Shown piece after piece: positions 46,084 through 54,985 of a stretch of 64,000 nucleotides of DNA; the first letter of the stretch is position 1; the number at the start of each line of letters is the position of its first letter. The stretch is from assembly GCA_040218145.1 (NCBI GenBank), contig JAVJQK010000102.1:42424-106423 (forward strand), read 5' to 3'. The notes under the pieces are model-generated. The model was not told the origin of the DNA. It saw only the letters and a program-made list of their open reading frames with translations, and did not search any database. A program made the translations under genes and the position numbers. Origin of the DNA: Sandaracinaceae bacterium. GTDB lineage: Bacteria; Myxococcota_A; Polyangia; Polyangiales; Sandaracinaceae.

Positions 46084-48330
46084 ATGGCAGCGAGCATTCT
46101 CTTCTTCGAGAGCGATCCGGACTTTGCTGCGGCGGTCCGAGGCGCGCTCGAGGCGCGCGGGGCGAGCGTGGAGATCGTCGATGACGGCAACGTCGGGTTG
46201 GCCCAGGCCACGTCCTCGGCGCCGGACCTGATCCTGCTGACCATCGAATTGCCGCAGATGAACGGCTTCCTGGTCTGCAAGAAGCTCAAGAAGAACCCGG
46301 CCACGCAGAGCATCCCGGTGGTGATCCTCTCGAGCGAGGCGACCGAGGAGATCTTCGAGCAGCATCGCAAGCTGCGTACGCGGGCCGAGGAGTACGTGCG
46401 CAAGCCGATCGACGTCGACGCGCTCCTGGCCCGGGTGGGCGAGCTGGTGCCGCTCGACGCCGAGTCCGTGGCGGCCGCGGAGCCGCTCGATCTCTCCGAC
46501 GACGCGATGGAGATCCCGATCGAGGAGGTCGAGGAGCTCGAGCCGATCGAAGAGGAAGAGAACGTCGACGACGAGATCGACGCCTTCGCCGAGAGCGCCT
46601 TCGACGCGCTGGTGATGAACGAAGAGGGCGGCAGCGACAGCACCATGGTCGCGGAGCTGCCGAAGGCCTTGCGCGCGGAGCTGGAGGCCGAGGCCGCGCC
46701 CGCGCCCGCGCCGAAGAGCGAGGCGCCGCCGCCCCGCAGCGTCGCGCCGCCGCCTCCCCCGAGCGCAGCGCCGCCTCCCCCGAGCGCCGCGCCGCCTCCC
46801 CCGAGCGCCGCGCGCGCGAAGAGCGAGGCGCCGCCGCCGTCGAGCGAGGCGCCCCCGGCTTCGGACGCGACCCCGGCCACCGGCGTCGATCCCGTGGAGC
46901 TCGCCGAGGCGCGCTCGGCGGTCGAAGACGCCCAGCGCGAGCGCGAGCGCGCCGAGGCGGACGTGCAGCGGCTGCAGGCCGAGGTGGAGGCGCTCCGCGC
47001 GAAGGCGGCCAAGGGCGGCGGGATCTCGAGCCGCGAGTTCCTGGATCTGCGCGAGGCGCTCAACTCCAAGGACAAGGAGATCCTGGACCTCAGGGACCAG
47101 GTCAGCGCGCGCGACAAGCAGCTCATCGACCTGCGCGACAAGAACCTCGCGATGGAGCGGGAGCGCGCGGACTTCGAGGATCGGCTCCTCGTGCTCGACC
47201 GCGCGAAGGCGGAGCAGGTCGACCAGATCGCGGCCCTCGAGGCGGACAAGGAGTCGTTCGAGAAGCGCGCCGACGATCTCAAGGGGCGTCTGGAGCGCAC
47301 GGACGAGAAGGCGAAGAAGCTCGAAGGCGAGCTCGAGGAGGAGCGCGCGATGCGCTCCGCGGAGCGCGCCCGGCTCGAGGCCGAGCGTGACGAGAAGGTC
47401 GCGGAGGCCGAGGCCAACGTCGCGGCGGCGGCGCAGGAGCGTGACGCGAAGGTCGCGGAGGTCGAGCAGGCGCGCGACGCCAAGCTCGCGGAGCTCGAGC
47501 AGGAGCGTGACGCGAAGGTCGCGGAGATCGAGCAGGAGCGCGACGCCAAGCTCGCCGAGCTCGAGAAGGATCGTGACGAGAAGGTCGCGGCGGCGGAGCG
47601 CGAGAAGGAAGAGGCGCTCGCCAGCAAGTCGGCGGAGCACGCGGCCGCGCTGGAGCAGGCCAACCAAGGTCACGCCGAGGCGCTCGAGGCGGAGAAGGCG
47701 GCGCACGCAGCCGCGCTCGAGGCGGCGCTCGAGGCCGAGCGACAGGCGCACGAAGAGGCGCTCGCGGCCCAGCGCGCGGAGTCGGAGGCCGCCCTCGAGA
47801 AGCTCCGCGAGGAGCAGGTCGCCGAGCGCGAGGCCCAGCTGGCCGCGAAGGAGTCCGAGCACGCGGCGGCGCTCGAGGGGCTTCGCGCGGAGCTCGAGGA
47901 GTCCAACACCCAGGCGCTGGAGGCGGCCAAGGCGTCGCACTCCCAGGAGCTCGCGGTGCTCGGCCGCAAGATGGCGGAGACCGAGACGAAGCTCGCCGGC
48001 GCCGAGGAGCGTGTCGAGGACCTCGAGCAGGAGCGCGATGGCCTCCAGCAGGAGCTCGAGTCCGGGCAACGCGAGATCGAGGACCTCAAGGCCAAGCTGT
48101 CCGAGCGGAAGGCCGAGGTCGAGGCGATCAACGCGATCAAGTCCGAGCAGTCGGACCGGATCGGCGCGCTCGAGGCGGCGCAGCGAGAGCTCGAGGGGCG
48201 ACTCGCCGAGGCCGAGGGCAAGATCAAGGGCGACGAGGAGCTCCTGGAGCGCGCACGCAAGGCGTTCGCCATCGGGCTCAGCCTGCTCGAAGATCAGAAG
48301 GACGGGGGCGACCAGCCGGTCGCCGAGTGA
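46084..48330 (+). CDS. FrzS/AglZ-like pseudo-receiver coiled-coil protein
   Basis: The 748-residue protein has an N-terminal receiver domain (about 4-115) that has Thr53 in LILLTIELPQMNG at the phospho-Asp position, so it cannot be phosphorylated normally. EQHRKLRTRAEEYVRKP keeps the His94 and Tyr104 that mark the FrzS pseudo-receiver. Then follow an acidic segment (ELEPIEEEENVDDE), a Pro/Ala/Ser tandem linker (about 200-260) and a very long coiled coil (about 280-735) with 10-residue repeats such as VAEVEQERDAKL. FrzS and AglZ drive type IV pili and gliding motility at cell poles in Myxococcus, so a polar motility or cell-polarity role is likely but not proven. Confidence 0.85.
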   Translation: MAASILFFESDPDFAAAVRGALEARGASVEIVDDGNVGLAQATSSAPDLILLTIELPQMNGFLVCKKLKKNPATQSIPVVILSSEATEEIFEQHRKLRTRAEEYVRKPIDVDALLARVGELVPLDAESVAAAEPLDLSDDAMEIPIEEVEELEPIEEEENVDDEIDAFAESAFDALVMNEEGGSDSTMVAELPKALRAELEAEAAPAPAPKSEAPPPRSVAPPPPPSAAPPPPSAAPPPPSAARAKSEAPPPSSEAPPASDATPATGVDPVELAEARSAVEDAQRERERAEADVQRLQAEVEALRAKAAKGGGISSREFLDLREALNSKDKEILDLRDQVSARDKQLIDLRDKNLAMERERADFEDRLLVLDRAKAEQVDQIAALEADKESFEKRADDLKGRLERTDEKAKKLEGELEEERAMRSAERARLEAERDEKVAEAEANVAAAAQERDAKVAEVEQARDAKLAELEQERDAKVAEIEQERDAKLAELEKDRDEKVAAAEREKEEALASKSAEHAAALEQANQGHAEALEAEKAAHAAALEAALEAERQAHEEALAAQRAESEAALEKLREEQVAEREAQLAAKESEHAAALEGLRAELEESNTQALEAAKASHSQELAVLGRKMAETETKLAGAEERVEDLEQERDGLQQELESGQREIEDLKAKLSERKAEVEAINAIKSEQSDRIGALEAAQRELEGRLAEAEGKIKGDEELLERARKAFAIGLSLLEDQKDGGDQPVAE

Positions 48331-48346
48331 CGCCCGCGCGTAGGCC

Positions 48347-51004
48347 GTGGTCGGAGGCCCGTCGAATCCAGGACCGCGGCTGCGGCGCTGGCTCGCGGTC
48401 GCGGGATCGTGCGCGGTCGCGTGCGTCCTCTTCCGGGAGGTCTGGGTCGAGCCCGAGGCGACGGGCTTCGGCGACTACCAGGAGTACCACCACCTCTGGG
48501 AGGCCGGGTGGGTGGCGCTCACGCGCTTCGGTGAGCTGCCGCTCTGGAACCCGCATCAGTGCGGCGGCATCACGCAGTACGGGAACCCGCAGACGCAGGT
48601 GTTCCACCCGCTGTTCTTCGTCTCGCTCCTGATCGGCACCACGTTCGCGCTCAAGCTCTTCCTGATCTTGCACGCGGCGGCGGGCGTGCTCGGCGGCTAT
48701 CTGCTCGCGCGCCGAGAGGAGGGGCTCGGCGTGGTCGCGTCCTCCATGGCCGCCATCGCGTGGGCGGGCTCGGGCTACTTCGCCTGGCATTGCGGGACCG
48801 GCCACGCGAACTTCATCGCCTTCTACCTCCTGCCGTGGCTGGTGTGGTGCTGGCGGCGCTCGACGGTGGACGTGCGGTGGGCGGTGGGCACGGGGCTCGT
48901 GATGAGCCTCGTGGTCTTCGCGGGCGGCGTCTACGCGTTCCCGTTCTTCGTGCTCGTGCTCGCGCACGAGTCGCTCTGGTCGCTCGGCGAACGGCAGCGT
49001 CGCTCGAACGTCTTGTCCGCCGGCCTGCTCGCCATCCTCATCACCGTCCTGGTCGGCGCGCTCCGGCTGCTCCCCATCCTCGCCGACCTCCAGCACCACC
49101 CGCGCCTCGCGCCCTCTCCGGACGCGATGACGCTCGGCGACCTCGTCACGGCGATGGTCTGGCAAGACATGCGCTGGCCCCTCGAGATCGTCCCCGGCCA
49201 TCGCTGGCTGTGGGTCGAGTACAGCGCCTACGTCGGTTGGACGGTGCTGCTCCTCGGGCTGCTCGGGCTCGGGCTCGCGCTGAAGCGAAGGCGCCGTCTG
49301 CACCTCGTGACCGGCACGCTCGTCTTCGGTGTGTTGACGCTGGGGAGCTTCGCGGATTGGGCGCCGTGGTCGCTGGTGCACGAGCTGCCCATCTTCGACT
49401 CGCTCCGGGTGCCGAGCCGCTTCTCCGTGATCTTCCTCTTCTACTTCGTGCTCCTCGCCGCCCACGGCCTGGAGTCGATCGCGGCGCAGGCCCGACGCGC
49501 GGCGACCGAGCGGAAGCTGCGCGGCGCGCGATGGGTCGGCCTCGCGACGGCGCTCGCGCTCGCGGGGACGGCCTGCGCCGACGTCGTGGCCACCCACCTC
49601 GCGGTGCTCGACGGCAAGTGGCGCGACCCGCCCATCGAGGGGGTGCGCCCGCTGCCGCACTTCCTCGCGCGCGTGCCGGGACCGACCGACTGGCCCGGCG
49701 AGGACATCCACCCGACGCCGGCCTACTTTCCTCGCCTGAACATAGGCACGGGATATTGCTACAGCGGGATGCACTATCACGGAGCTCGCGGGCTCTGGCC
49801 GGGCTGGCGCGAGCAGGTGCGCGTCGAGCCCGGAGACGGGGTCGTGTACGAGGAGCACATCTCCGCCAACACGGTCTCGGCGCTGGTGGAGGTGCCGCGC
49901 GCGGGGCGCGCCGTCTTCAACCGGACGTGGGCGCCGGACTGGACCGCGACCCAGGGCGGCGTCGAGAGGACCGCGCTCGACCTGATGGCGGTGCCGCTCC
50001 CTCCAGGCATGCACCGGGTGGAGCTGCGCTACGAGCCGCGGACGCTCCCGTGGGGCTTCGCCGGGACCCTCCTCGGCGTCTTGCTGGCGGCGTGGATCCT
50101 CCGGCGCCGGCTGCGGGGCGGGCGACGGAACGCGGTCCTGTTCTTCGCGGGCAGCGCGGCGACGCTCGGCGGGTACTTCTTCTTGCTCGACGACATCGCG
50201 ACGGAGCCGACGGCGCCTGCGTACGCCGTCCGGGCGAGCGACTGGGCCGAGCGCGAGCTGAACGACTGGTATGTCCCGGAGCATGTGTCGGATGGCCTCC
50301 CGGGAACGGAGTGGCACCTGCCCGGCCCCGAGGTGGGGTGGCTGGAGCTGCGGGCCCCGGAGCCGACGTCGATGGCCTGGGTGCGCTTGCTCAACGCGCG
50401 GAACGCGCCGCACTTCGACCGCGGCGCGGAGCGCGTGCGCTTGACCGCCATCGACGGGGGGGCGGTGGTGGCGCGGGCCGAGGTCACCCTGGACCCGCCG
50501 GGCGAGGAGATCGCCTGGCGCGACGTGTACCTGGGCGCCGCTCGCGCGAGCCTGCTCCGGATCGAGGTGCAGAGCGCGTACGGCTTGTCGGGCGGGCTGG
50601 CCGAGGTCGAGGTGGTGCCGGCGCCGGTGACCCACGGGCCGACGACGTCGGTCTCCGCGTCGAGCCCTGGCGCGGGGGAGGCGGCGCGGCGCGCTCACGA
50701 CGGGCGCGTGGACACCGTCTGGAGGGCGGGGGAGGGTGACCTGGCGCCCTGGCTCGAGCTGCGCTTCCAGGTGCCGCACTACGTCTCCGGGCTCACGCTC
50801 GTCGCGCCGGGCGGCGCCGAGCCGCAGACGGTGGAGGTGATCGTGGGCGGCGAGGAGGAGACGCTCGCGATCGTCCCCGCCGTCGTCGCGAGCGGCGACT
50901 CCGCGACGTCGACCGACGTGTCGATTCACCGCGCCGGCGTCACCTGGCTGCGGGTTCGCTTCGAGGGGCCCGGAGCGGCGCTGGCTGAGTCGCGCGTGTT
51001 CTGA
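48347..51004 (+). CDS. Large membrane protein, YfhO/GT-C-like, with C-terminal sugar-binding-like domain
   Basis: The 885-residue protein has about a dozen hydrophobic segments over residues 15-430 (for example LFFVSLLIGTTFALKLFLIL, LLPWLVWCW, GLVMSLVVFAGGVYAFPFFV) and one or two near 555-610. An early extracytoplasmic loop, TGFGDYQEYHHLWEAGW, holds an Asp like that of GT-C glycosyltransferases. The C-terminal third (about 620-885) has two beta-sandwich stretches like F5/8-type discoidin domains (VSASSPGAGEAARRAHDGRVDTVWR, LEVRFQVPHYVSGLTLVAPGG-like). It is probably a lipid-linked-sugar-dependent glycosyltransferase of the cell envelope. It is followed 48 nt later by a GT2 gene. Confidence 0.7.
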   Translation: MVGGPSNPGPRLRRWLAVAGSCAVACVLFREVWVEPEATGFGDYQEYHHLWEAGWVALTRFGELPLWNPHQCGGITQYGNPQTQVFHPLFFVSLLIGTTFALKLFLILHAAAGVLGGYLLARREEGLGVVASSMAAIAWAGSGYFAWHCGTGHANFIAFYLLPWLVWCWRRSTVDVRWAVGTGLVMSLVVFAGGVYAFPFFVLVLAHESLWSLGERQRRSNVLSAGLLAILITVLVGALRLLPILADLQHHPRLAPSPDAMTLGDLVTAMVWQDMRWPLEIVPGHRWLWVEYSAYVGWTVLLLGLLGLGLALKRRRRLHLVTGTLVFGVLTLGSFADWAPWSLVHELPIFDSLRVPSRFSVIFLFYFVLLAAHGLESIAAQARRAATERKLRGARWVGLATALALAGTACADVVATHLAVLDGKWRDPPIEGVRPLPHFLARVPGPTDWPGEDIHPTPAYFPRLNIGTGYCYSGMHYHGARGLWPGWREQVRVEPGDGVVYEEHISANTVSALVEVPRAGRAVFNRTWAPDWTATQGGVERTALDLMAVPLPPGMHRVELRYEPRTLPWGFAGTLLGVLLAAWILRRRLRGGRRNAVLFFAGSAATLGGYFFLLDDIATEPTAPAYAVRASDWAERELNDWYVPEHVSDGLPGTEWHLPGPEVGWLELRAPEPTSMAWVRLLNARNAPHFDRGAERVRLTAIDGGAVVARAEVTLDPPGEEIAWRDVYLGAARASLLRIEVQSAYGLSGGLAEVEVVPAPVTHGPTTSVSASSPGAGEAARRAHDGRVDTVWRAGEGDLAPWLELRFQVPHYVSGLTLVAPGGAEPQTVEVIVGGEEETLAIVPAVVASGDSATSTDVSIHRAGVTWLRVRFEGPGAALAESRVF

Positions 51005-51052
51005 GGCTCGAGCGAGGGCGCGGGTTGACGCCCGCCGCGGACAGCGTGGACA

Positions 51053-51916
51053 GTGAGCGCAGTGCCGCCGGCAGAAGTCTCCGTCTCTCTCGTCCTCCCC
51101 GTCTACGACGGAGCCAGGTTCCTGGAGCGCTCCTTGTACAAGGCGCGAGAGTGGCTGAGCCGGCGCGCGGGCGAGAGCGAGCTGATCATCGTCGACGACG
51201 GGAGCGGGGACGCGACGCCAGCGATCCTGCGCGCGTTCGCAGCGGAGTCGGGCGATCGCCGACCGCGAGTGCGGTGTCTGCGCAACCCGATCAACCGCGG
51301 GAAGGGCTACTCGGTCCGCCGGGGGCTGCTGGCGGCGCGGGGGCAGCTGCGGCTCTTCAGCGACGCCGACCTCACCTATCCGCTCGGGAGCTTCACGCAC
51401 GTGCTTCGCACGCTGCGCCGCGGGGCCGACATCGCGGTCGCCTGCCGCGTTCACGAGGACAGCCGCTACGTCGTCGCGCCAGACTTCTTTCGCTACATCT
51501 ACACGCGCCACAACGCGGGCCGCGTCTTCAACTGGCTCGTCCGCGCGACCGTGGTGCGGGAGCTCCGCGACACGCAGGCGGGGCTGAAGGGGTTCCGGGC
51601 CAGCGTGGTGGAGGACCTGTTCCCGCGGCTCACCCAGGACGGCTTCTCGTTCGACGTGGAGCTGCTCTTCCTCGCGCAGCGACGCGGCTACCGCGTGGAG
51701 GAGGTCCCGGTGACCTATCACTACCGCAAGGAGCCGAGCACCGTGGACTTCGCGCGGGACACCTTCGAGATGTGCGCCGATCTCGCGCGGATCCGGCTTC
51801 GCCACGCTCGAGGCGCCTACGCCCTGGACGCGCCGGTCGAGCCGCCCGAGGCCAGAGCGGAGCGGGATGCGTGTCCCGACGAGGTCAGCCCGGACCCGGA
51901 GCCCCGACGAGACTGA
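51053..51916 (+). CDS. GT2-family glycosyltransferase (dolichol-phosphate-sugar-synthase type)
   Basis: The 287-residue enzyme matches family-2 enzymes that load sugar onto a polyprenyl phosphate. It shows SLVLPVYDGARFLERSLYKA, LIIVDDGSGDATPAILRAFA, NRGKGYSVRRGLLAARG, the LFSDADLTYP DxD metal motif (near 101), RDTQAGLKGFRAS and VEEVPVTYHYRKEPSTVD. Its product would be the substrate of the GT-C-like protein encoded just upstream, so the pair is a plausible functional unit. GTG start. It overlaps the convergent deacetylase gene by 32 nt. Confidence 0.88.
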   Translation: MSAVPPAEVSVSLVLPVYDGARFLERSLYKAREWLSRRAGESELIIVDDGSGDATPAILRAFAAESGDRRPRVRCLRNPINRGKGYSVRRGLLAARGQLRLFSDADLTYPLGSFTHVLRTLRRGADIAVACRVHEDSRYVVAPDFFRYIYTRHNAGRVFNWLVRATVVRELRDTQAGLKGFRASVVEDLFPRLTQDGFSFDVELLFLAQRRGYRVEEVPVTYHYRKEPSTVDFARDTFEMCADLARIRLRHARGAYALDAPVEPPEARAERDACPDEVSPDPEPRRD

Positions 51917-52700
51917 AGCGCGCGGGGATGCACTGCGGCCAGGGGCGGGTCAGCGCCGCCAGCTCTGCCCGGTAGCGGTCCCCGCGCGCGCCGAGCCGAT
52001 CGAGCCGGCGGAAGGCGGCGTCCTCCTCGCGCGGGTGAACCATCAGCTCGAACGCGGGCGCGGGCGGCGCGGCCAGGAGCCCCCCGAGGCGAGCCTCGAA
52101 GTCGGCGCGATCGTGCAGGGCGAGGCCCACGAAGGGGAGCGCGTCGAGGGTGACGCCGCGCGCCGCGGCCCGGGAGCGGAAGCCGCGCGCGAGCGCGCCG
52201 AGCAGCCGGGCTCTCGCTCCGCGCGCGACGCAGTCGTCCGGTACGCGCAGACGGAGGTGCCGCGCGGCGCCGAGCACCGCGTCTCGGATCACGGGGAAGA
52301 CGTGCACGTGATGGTGACCGTCCAGATGATCGAGGTGGACGCCCAGGGCGCCGGCGCGCTCCAGCTGCGCGATGACCTCTCGTCGGACCTGCGCCTCCAC
52401 CGGGACGCCCAGCGCGCAGCGCGCGAGCACGGTCCGGAGCGGCAGGAAGCGCCCCAGCGGATCGGTCAGGCCCTCGATCGGTCCCGACAGCGCGCGCCCG
52501 AGCGTGAAGCTCAGGTGCAGACCCAGATCGATCTCTCCCTCCCAGCGACGCGCGAGAGAGGCGCCGCCCTCCGCGTCCGCGCCCGTCACGCAGAGGCTCA
52601 CCGCCCGCACCGGTCCGTCCTCCACCGCCCGCGCGATCCCGCGGCTGACGCCGGGCGAGATGCCCAGGTCGTCGGCGTGGAAGACGACGCGCGGCTTCAT
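51885..52700 (-). CDS. YdjC/ChbG-HpnK-family carbohydrate deacetylase
   Basis: The 271-residue protein has the family metal-binding motifs HADDLGISPGV at the N-terminus and HLDHLDGHHHVHVFP in the middle. The family includes chitooligosaccharide deacetylase ChbG and hopanoid-linked HpnK. It would remove N-acetyl groups from an amino-sugar-containing glycan or lipid. ATGA overlap links it to the methyltransferase gene before it in the same operon. It is convergent with the GT2 gene, so the two operons may serve the same glycan. Confidence 0.85.
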   Translation of the reverse strand: MKPRVVFHADDLGISPGVSRGIARAVEDGPVRAVSLCVTGADAEGGASLARRWEGEIDLGLHLSFTLGRALSGPIEGLTDPLGRFLPLRTVLARCALGVPVEAQVRREVIAQLERAGALGVHLDHLDGHHHVHVFPVIRDAVLGAARHLRLRVPDDCVARGARARLLGALARGFRSRAAARGVTLDALPFVGLALHDRADFEARLGGLLAAPPAPAFELMVHPREEDAAFRRLDRLGARGDRYRAELAALTRPWPQCIPARFSLVGAPGPG

Positions 52701-53299
52701 CCGTGCTTGCGGGCGCGGATCACCGCGGTGAACGGCCCGGGGCGTCGCAGGGCGTCCGGCTCCAGACCGGCCGCGCGCATCCACGCCATCATGCGGTCGA
52801 TCGGGTAGAGCTGGATCCGAAGCCCGTTCCGGCGGTGGTGCAGCTGGTAGAGGCGGCCCACCAGGGTCGGCGGAGGGAACAGCGCCACGACGACGCCGTG
52901 CGGCGCCACGTGACGCGCGAGGCGGTGCACGACCTGGCCCGGCGAGTGGCAGAACTCGAGCGGGCCCGCGCACAAGACCTTGCCGTAGGTGCGGCCCAGG
53001 TCGAACGTATGCAGATCGGCGACCTGCGCGTTCACGCCGCGCTCCAGCGCGATCTCGACCATGCCCGGGGAGATGTCCACGCCGTCGACGGTGCAGCCCC
53101 GGTCCATGAGGGGCACCGCGTCGAAGCCCGTGCCGCAGCCCGCGTCGAGGATGTGGTCGCCGGCTTCGGGCTCGAGGAGGGCCATGATGTCGGCCCGCTC
53201 TCGCTCCCGCAGGCGCCCCAGCAGCCCCTGCGAGAAGCGGCTCTGGTAGTCGGCCGCCTCGCGGTCGTAGTGCGCGCGGACCTCCTCGGTGCTGCTCAT
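52697..53299 (-). CDS. SAM-dependent methyltransferase, UbiE/small-molecule type
   Basis: The 200-residue protein has motif I ILDAGCGTGFDAVPLMDRG (near 47), an acidic residue in VDGVDISPGM and VLCAGPLEFCHSPGQVV. The substrate cannot be told from sequence. It is coupled by 4-nt overlaps to the UbiB-family gene upstream and the ChbG-family gene downstream. Given UbiB, methylation of a quinone or other isoprenoid-derived compound is possible; the neighbouring deacetylase suggests a glycan or lipid. Both are inference. Confidence 0.82.
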   Translation of the reverse strand: MSSTEEVRAHYDREAADYQSRFSQGLLGRLRERERADIMALLEPEAGDHILDAGCGTGFDAVPLMDRGCTVDGVDISPGMVEIALERGVNAQVADLHTFDLGRTYGKVLCAGPLEFCHSPGQVVHRLARHVAPHGVVVALFPPPTLVGRLYQLHHRRNGLRIQLYPIDRMMAWMRAAGLEPDALRRPGPFTAVIRARKHG

Positions 53300-54951
53300 T
53301 GGCGGCGCTTCTTCCGGTTGAGCCACATCGCCCAGGTGGTGTGCATGGTGCCCCAGGAGAGCGCGCCGAAGAAGAAGAGGCCGCCGAGCAGCAGCGCGTC
53401 CGCCGCGAGGAGCACGGCGCTCCCGATCAGGAGGCCCATGACGACCATGCCGCTGTACGCGCGGCGCCCGAGGACGTCGACGCTGATCGGCAGCATGGGC
53501 TCGCGCGTCCGCACCTCCAGTCGGCCCTTGCGCAGATCCTCGAGGATCTCCTGGCTCTGGATGGGCAGATCGGTCGCGGCGCCGCTGATGCGCGTCATCG
53601 TTCGCACGAGATCTTGCGTCAGCCGCTCGGGCGAGTAGCGCGCCCACATCAGCCGCATGAAGTACGGCTTCATCTCCTCGAAGACGTCCAGCTCCGGGTA
53701 GATCTCCTTGCCGACGCCCTCGATGGTCATCAGCGCCTTGCCGACGAGCAGGAAGTCGGGCGGGATCTCGAGCCCGTACTTGGTCGCGCCGGTGACCAGG
53801 TCCTGGATGAGGCGGGAGATCTGGATCTCCTGCAGCTGCTTGCCGAGGTAGCGGTCCGAGAGCGCCGCCACCTCCGCCTCGTAGGCGCGCCGGTCGATCT
53901 TCTTGGTCGGCGTGCCGATGGCGAAGAGCGCGTCGGCGATGCCGCGGTAGTCCTCCTGGACCGCCGCGATCATCAGGTCGATGGTCTTCTCGCGCATCTG
54001 CGGCGTCAGCCGCCCCACCAGGCCGAGATCGATCACCCCGAGGATGGGCATCTCGGGCGCGCCCATCAGGATGAAATTGCCCGGGTGCGGATCGGCGTGG
54101 AAGAAGCCGTCCTCGAAGACCGCCTTGATGATCAGGCCGAGGGTGTTCTTGCAGATCTTCTCCGCGCTGAAGCCCTCCTCGATGGCCGCGTAGATCTTGC
54201 GCCCCTCGAAGAACTCGAGGGTCAGGACGCGGCGCGCGGAGGCCGAGCGGTGCACGAAGGGGAAGCGGATCTCGCTCTGGCCCTCGAAGTTCTTGGCGAA
54301 CTTCCCCGCGTGGTCCGCTTCGAGCGTGAAGTCGAGCTCCGCCGTGATCGCGCGGTCGAATTCGCTGACGAGCTTCACCGGCTGGTAGATGCGCGACTCG
54401 GGGATCGAGCGCTCGATCGCCTTGGCCAGCCAGTAGAGCAGATCGATGTCGCGCTCGATCGTCTCCTTGATGTTGGGCCGCTGCACCTTGACCGCGACCG
54501 CGCGCGGGCCATCGGCCGTCTCGAGGGTCGCGCGGTGCACCTGCCCGATCGACGCGCTCGCGAGCGGCTCGGGATCGAAGTCGGTGAAGACCTCCTCCAC
54601 CGGCGCGCCCAGCTCCGCGAGGACCTGCGCCTGGATCTGCGCCACGGGCACCGGCGGCACGCTGTCCTGGAGCTTCTTCAGCTCCGCGATCACGTCCTCC
54701 GGGATCAGATCGGGGCGGGTGGAGAGGATCTGCCCGAGCTTGACGAAGGACGGACCGAGCTCCTCGACGACGAGCCGGATGCGAGCGGCGATCGAGACCT
54801 TGCTCGCCTCGGTCTCGGCTTTGGGCTTGCCGCTGACGAGCGAGCCCAGCCCCGTGCGCTGGACGATCTCGCCGAAGCCGTGGCGGATGAGGACCTGGAC
54901 GATCTGGCGGAGGCGCCCGAGGTCCCGGACCGTGTCGAGGAGGCCGGCCAT
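53296..54951 (-). CDS. ABC1/UbiB-family atypical kinase
   Basis: The 551-residue protein has the UbiB/ADCK signature: the KxGQ motif in LGPSFVKLGQILSTRPDLIP (near 71), the Ala-rich loop LASASIGQVHRATL, VKVQRPNI with the ATP-binding Lys, and GFFHADPHPGNFIL and GVIDLGLVGRL as catalytic and metal motifs. Two C-terminal membrane segments (about 500-545) anchor it. In E. coli UbiB helps ubiquinone synthesis as an ATPase; here the role may be quinone or other lipid transport. It is the first gene of the three-gene operon. A UbiA or ubi cluster is not seen in the window. Confidence 0.92.
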   Translation of the reverse strand: MAGLLDTVRDLGRLRQIVQVLIRHGFGEIVQRTGLGSLVSGKPKAETEASKVSIAARIRLVVEELGPSFVKLGQILSTRPDLIPEDVIAELKKLQDSVPPVPVAQIQAQVLAELGAPVEEVFTDFDPEPLASASIGQVHRATLETADGPRAVAVKVQRPNIKETIERDIDLLYWLAKAIERSIPESRIYQPVKLVSEFDRAITAELDFTLEADHAGKFAKNFEGQSEIRFPFVHRSASARRVLTLEFFEGRKIYAAIEEGFSAEKICKNTLGLIIKAVFEDGFFHADPHPGNFILMGAPEMPILGVIDLGLVGRLTPQMREKTIDLMIAAVQEDYRGIADALFAIGTPTKKIDRRAYEAEVAALSDRYLGKQLQEIQISRLIQDLVTGATKYGLEIPPDFLLVGKALMTIEGVGKEIYPELDVFEEMKPYFMRLMWARYSPERLTQDLVRTMTRISGAATDLPIQSQEILEDLRKGRLEVRTREPMLPISVDVLGRRAYSGMVVMGLLIGSAVLLAADALLLGGLFFFGALSWGTMHTTWAMWLNRKKRRQ

Positions 54952-54985
54952 GCGGTGCGCAGATTACCGCACGAGGCGCCTCACG

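Noticed and set aside
44884..51805. Long minus-strand frames opposite the anti-sigma, FrzS-like and GT-C-like genes
   Set aside because: Composition is Leu/Arg/Ala repeats caused by high third-position GC; the plus-strand genes have clear domains.
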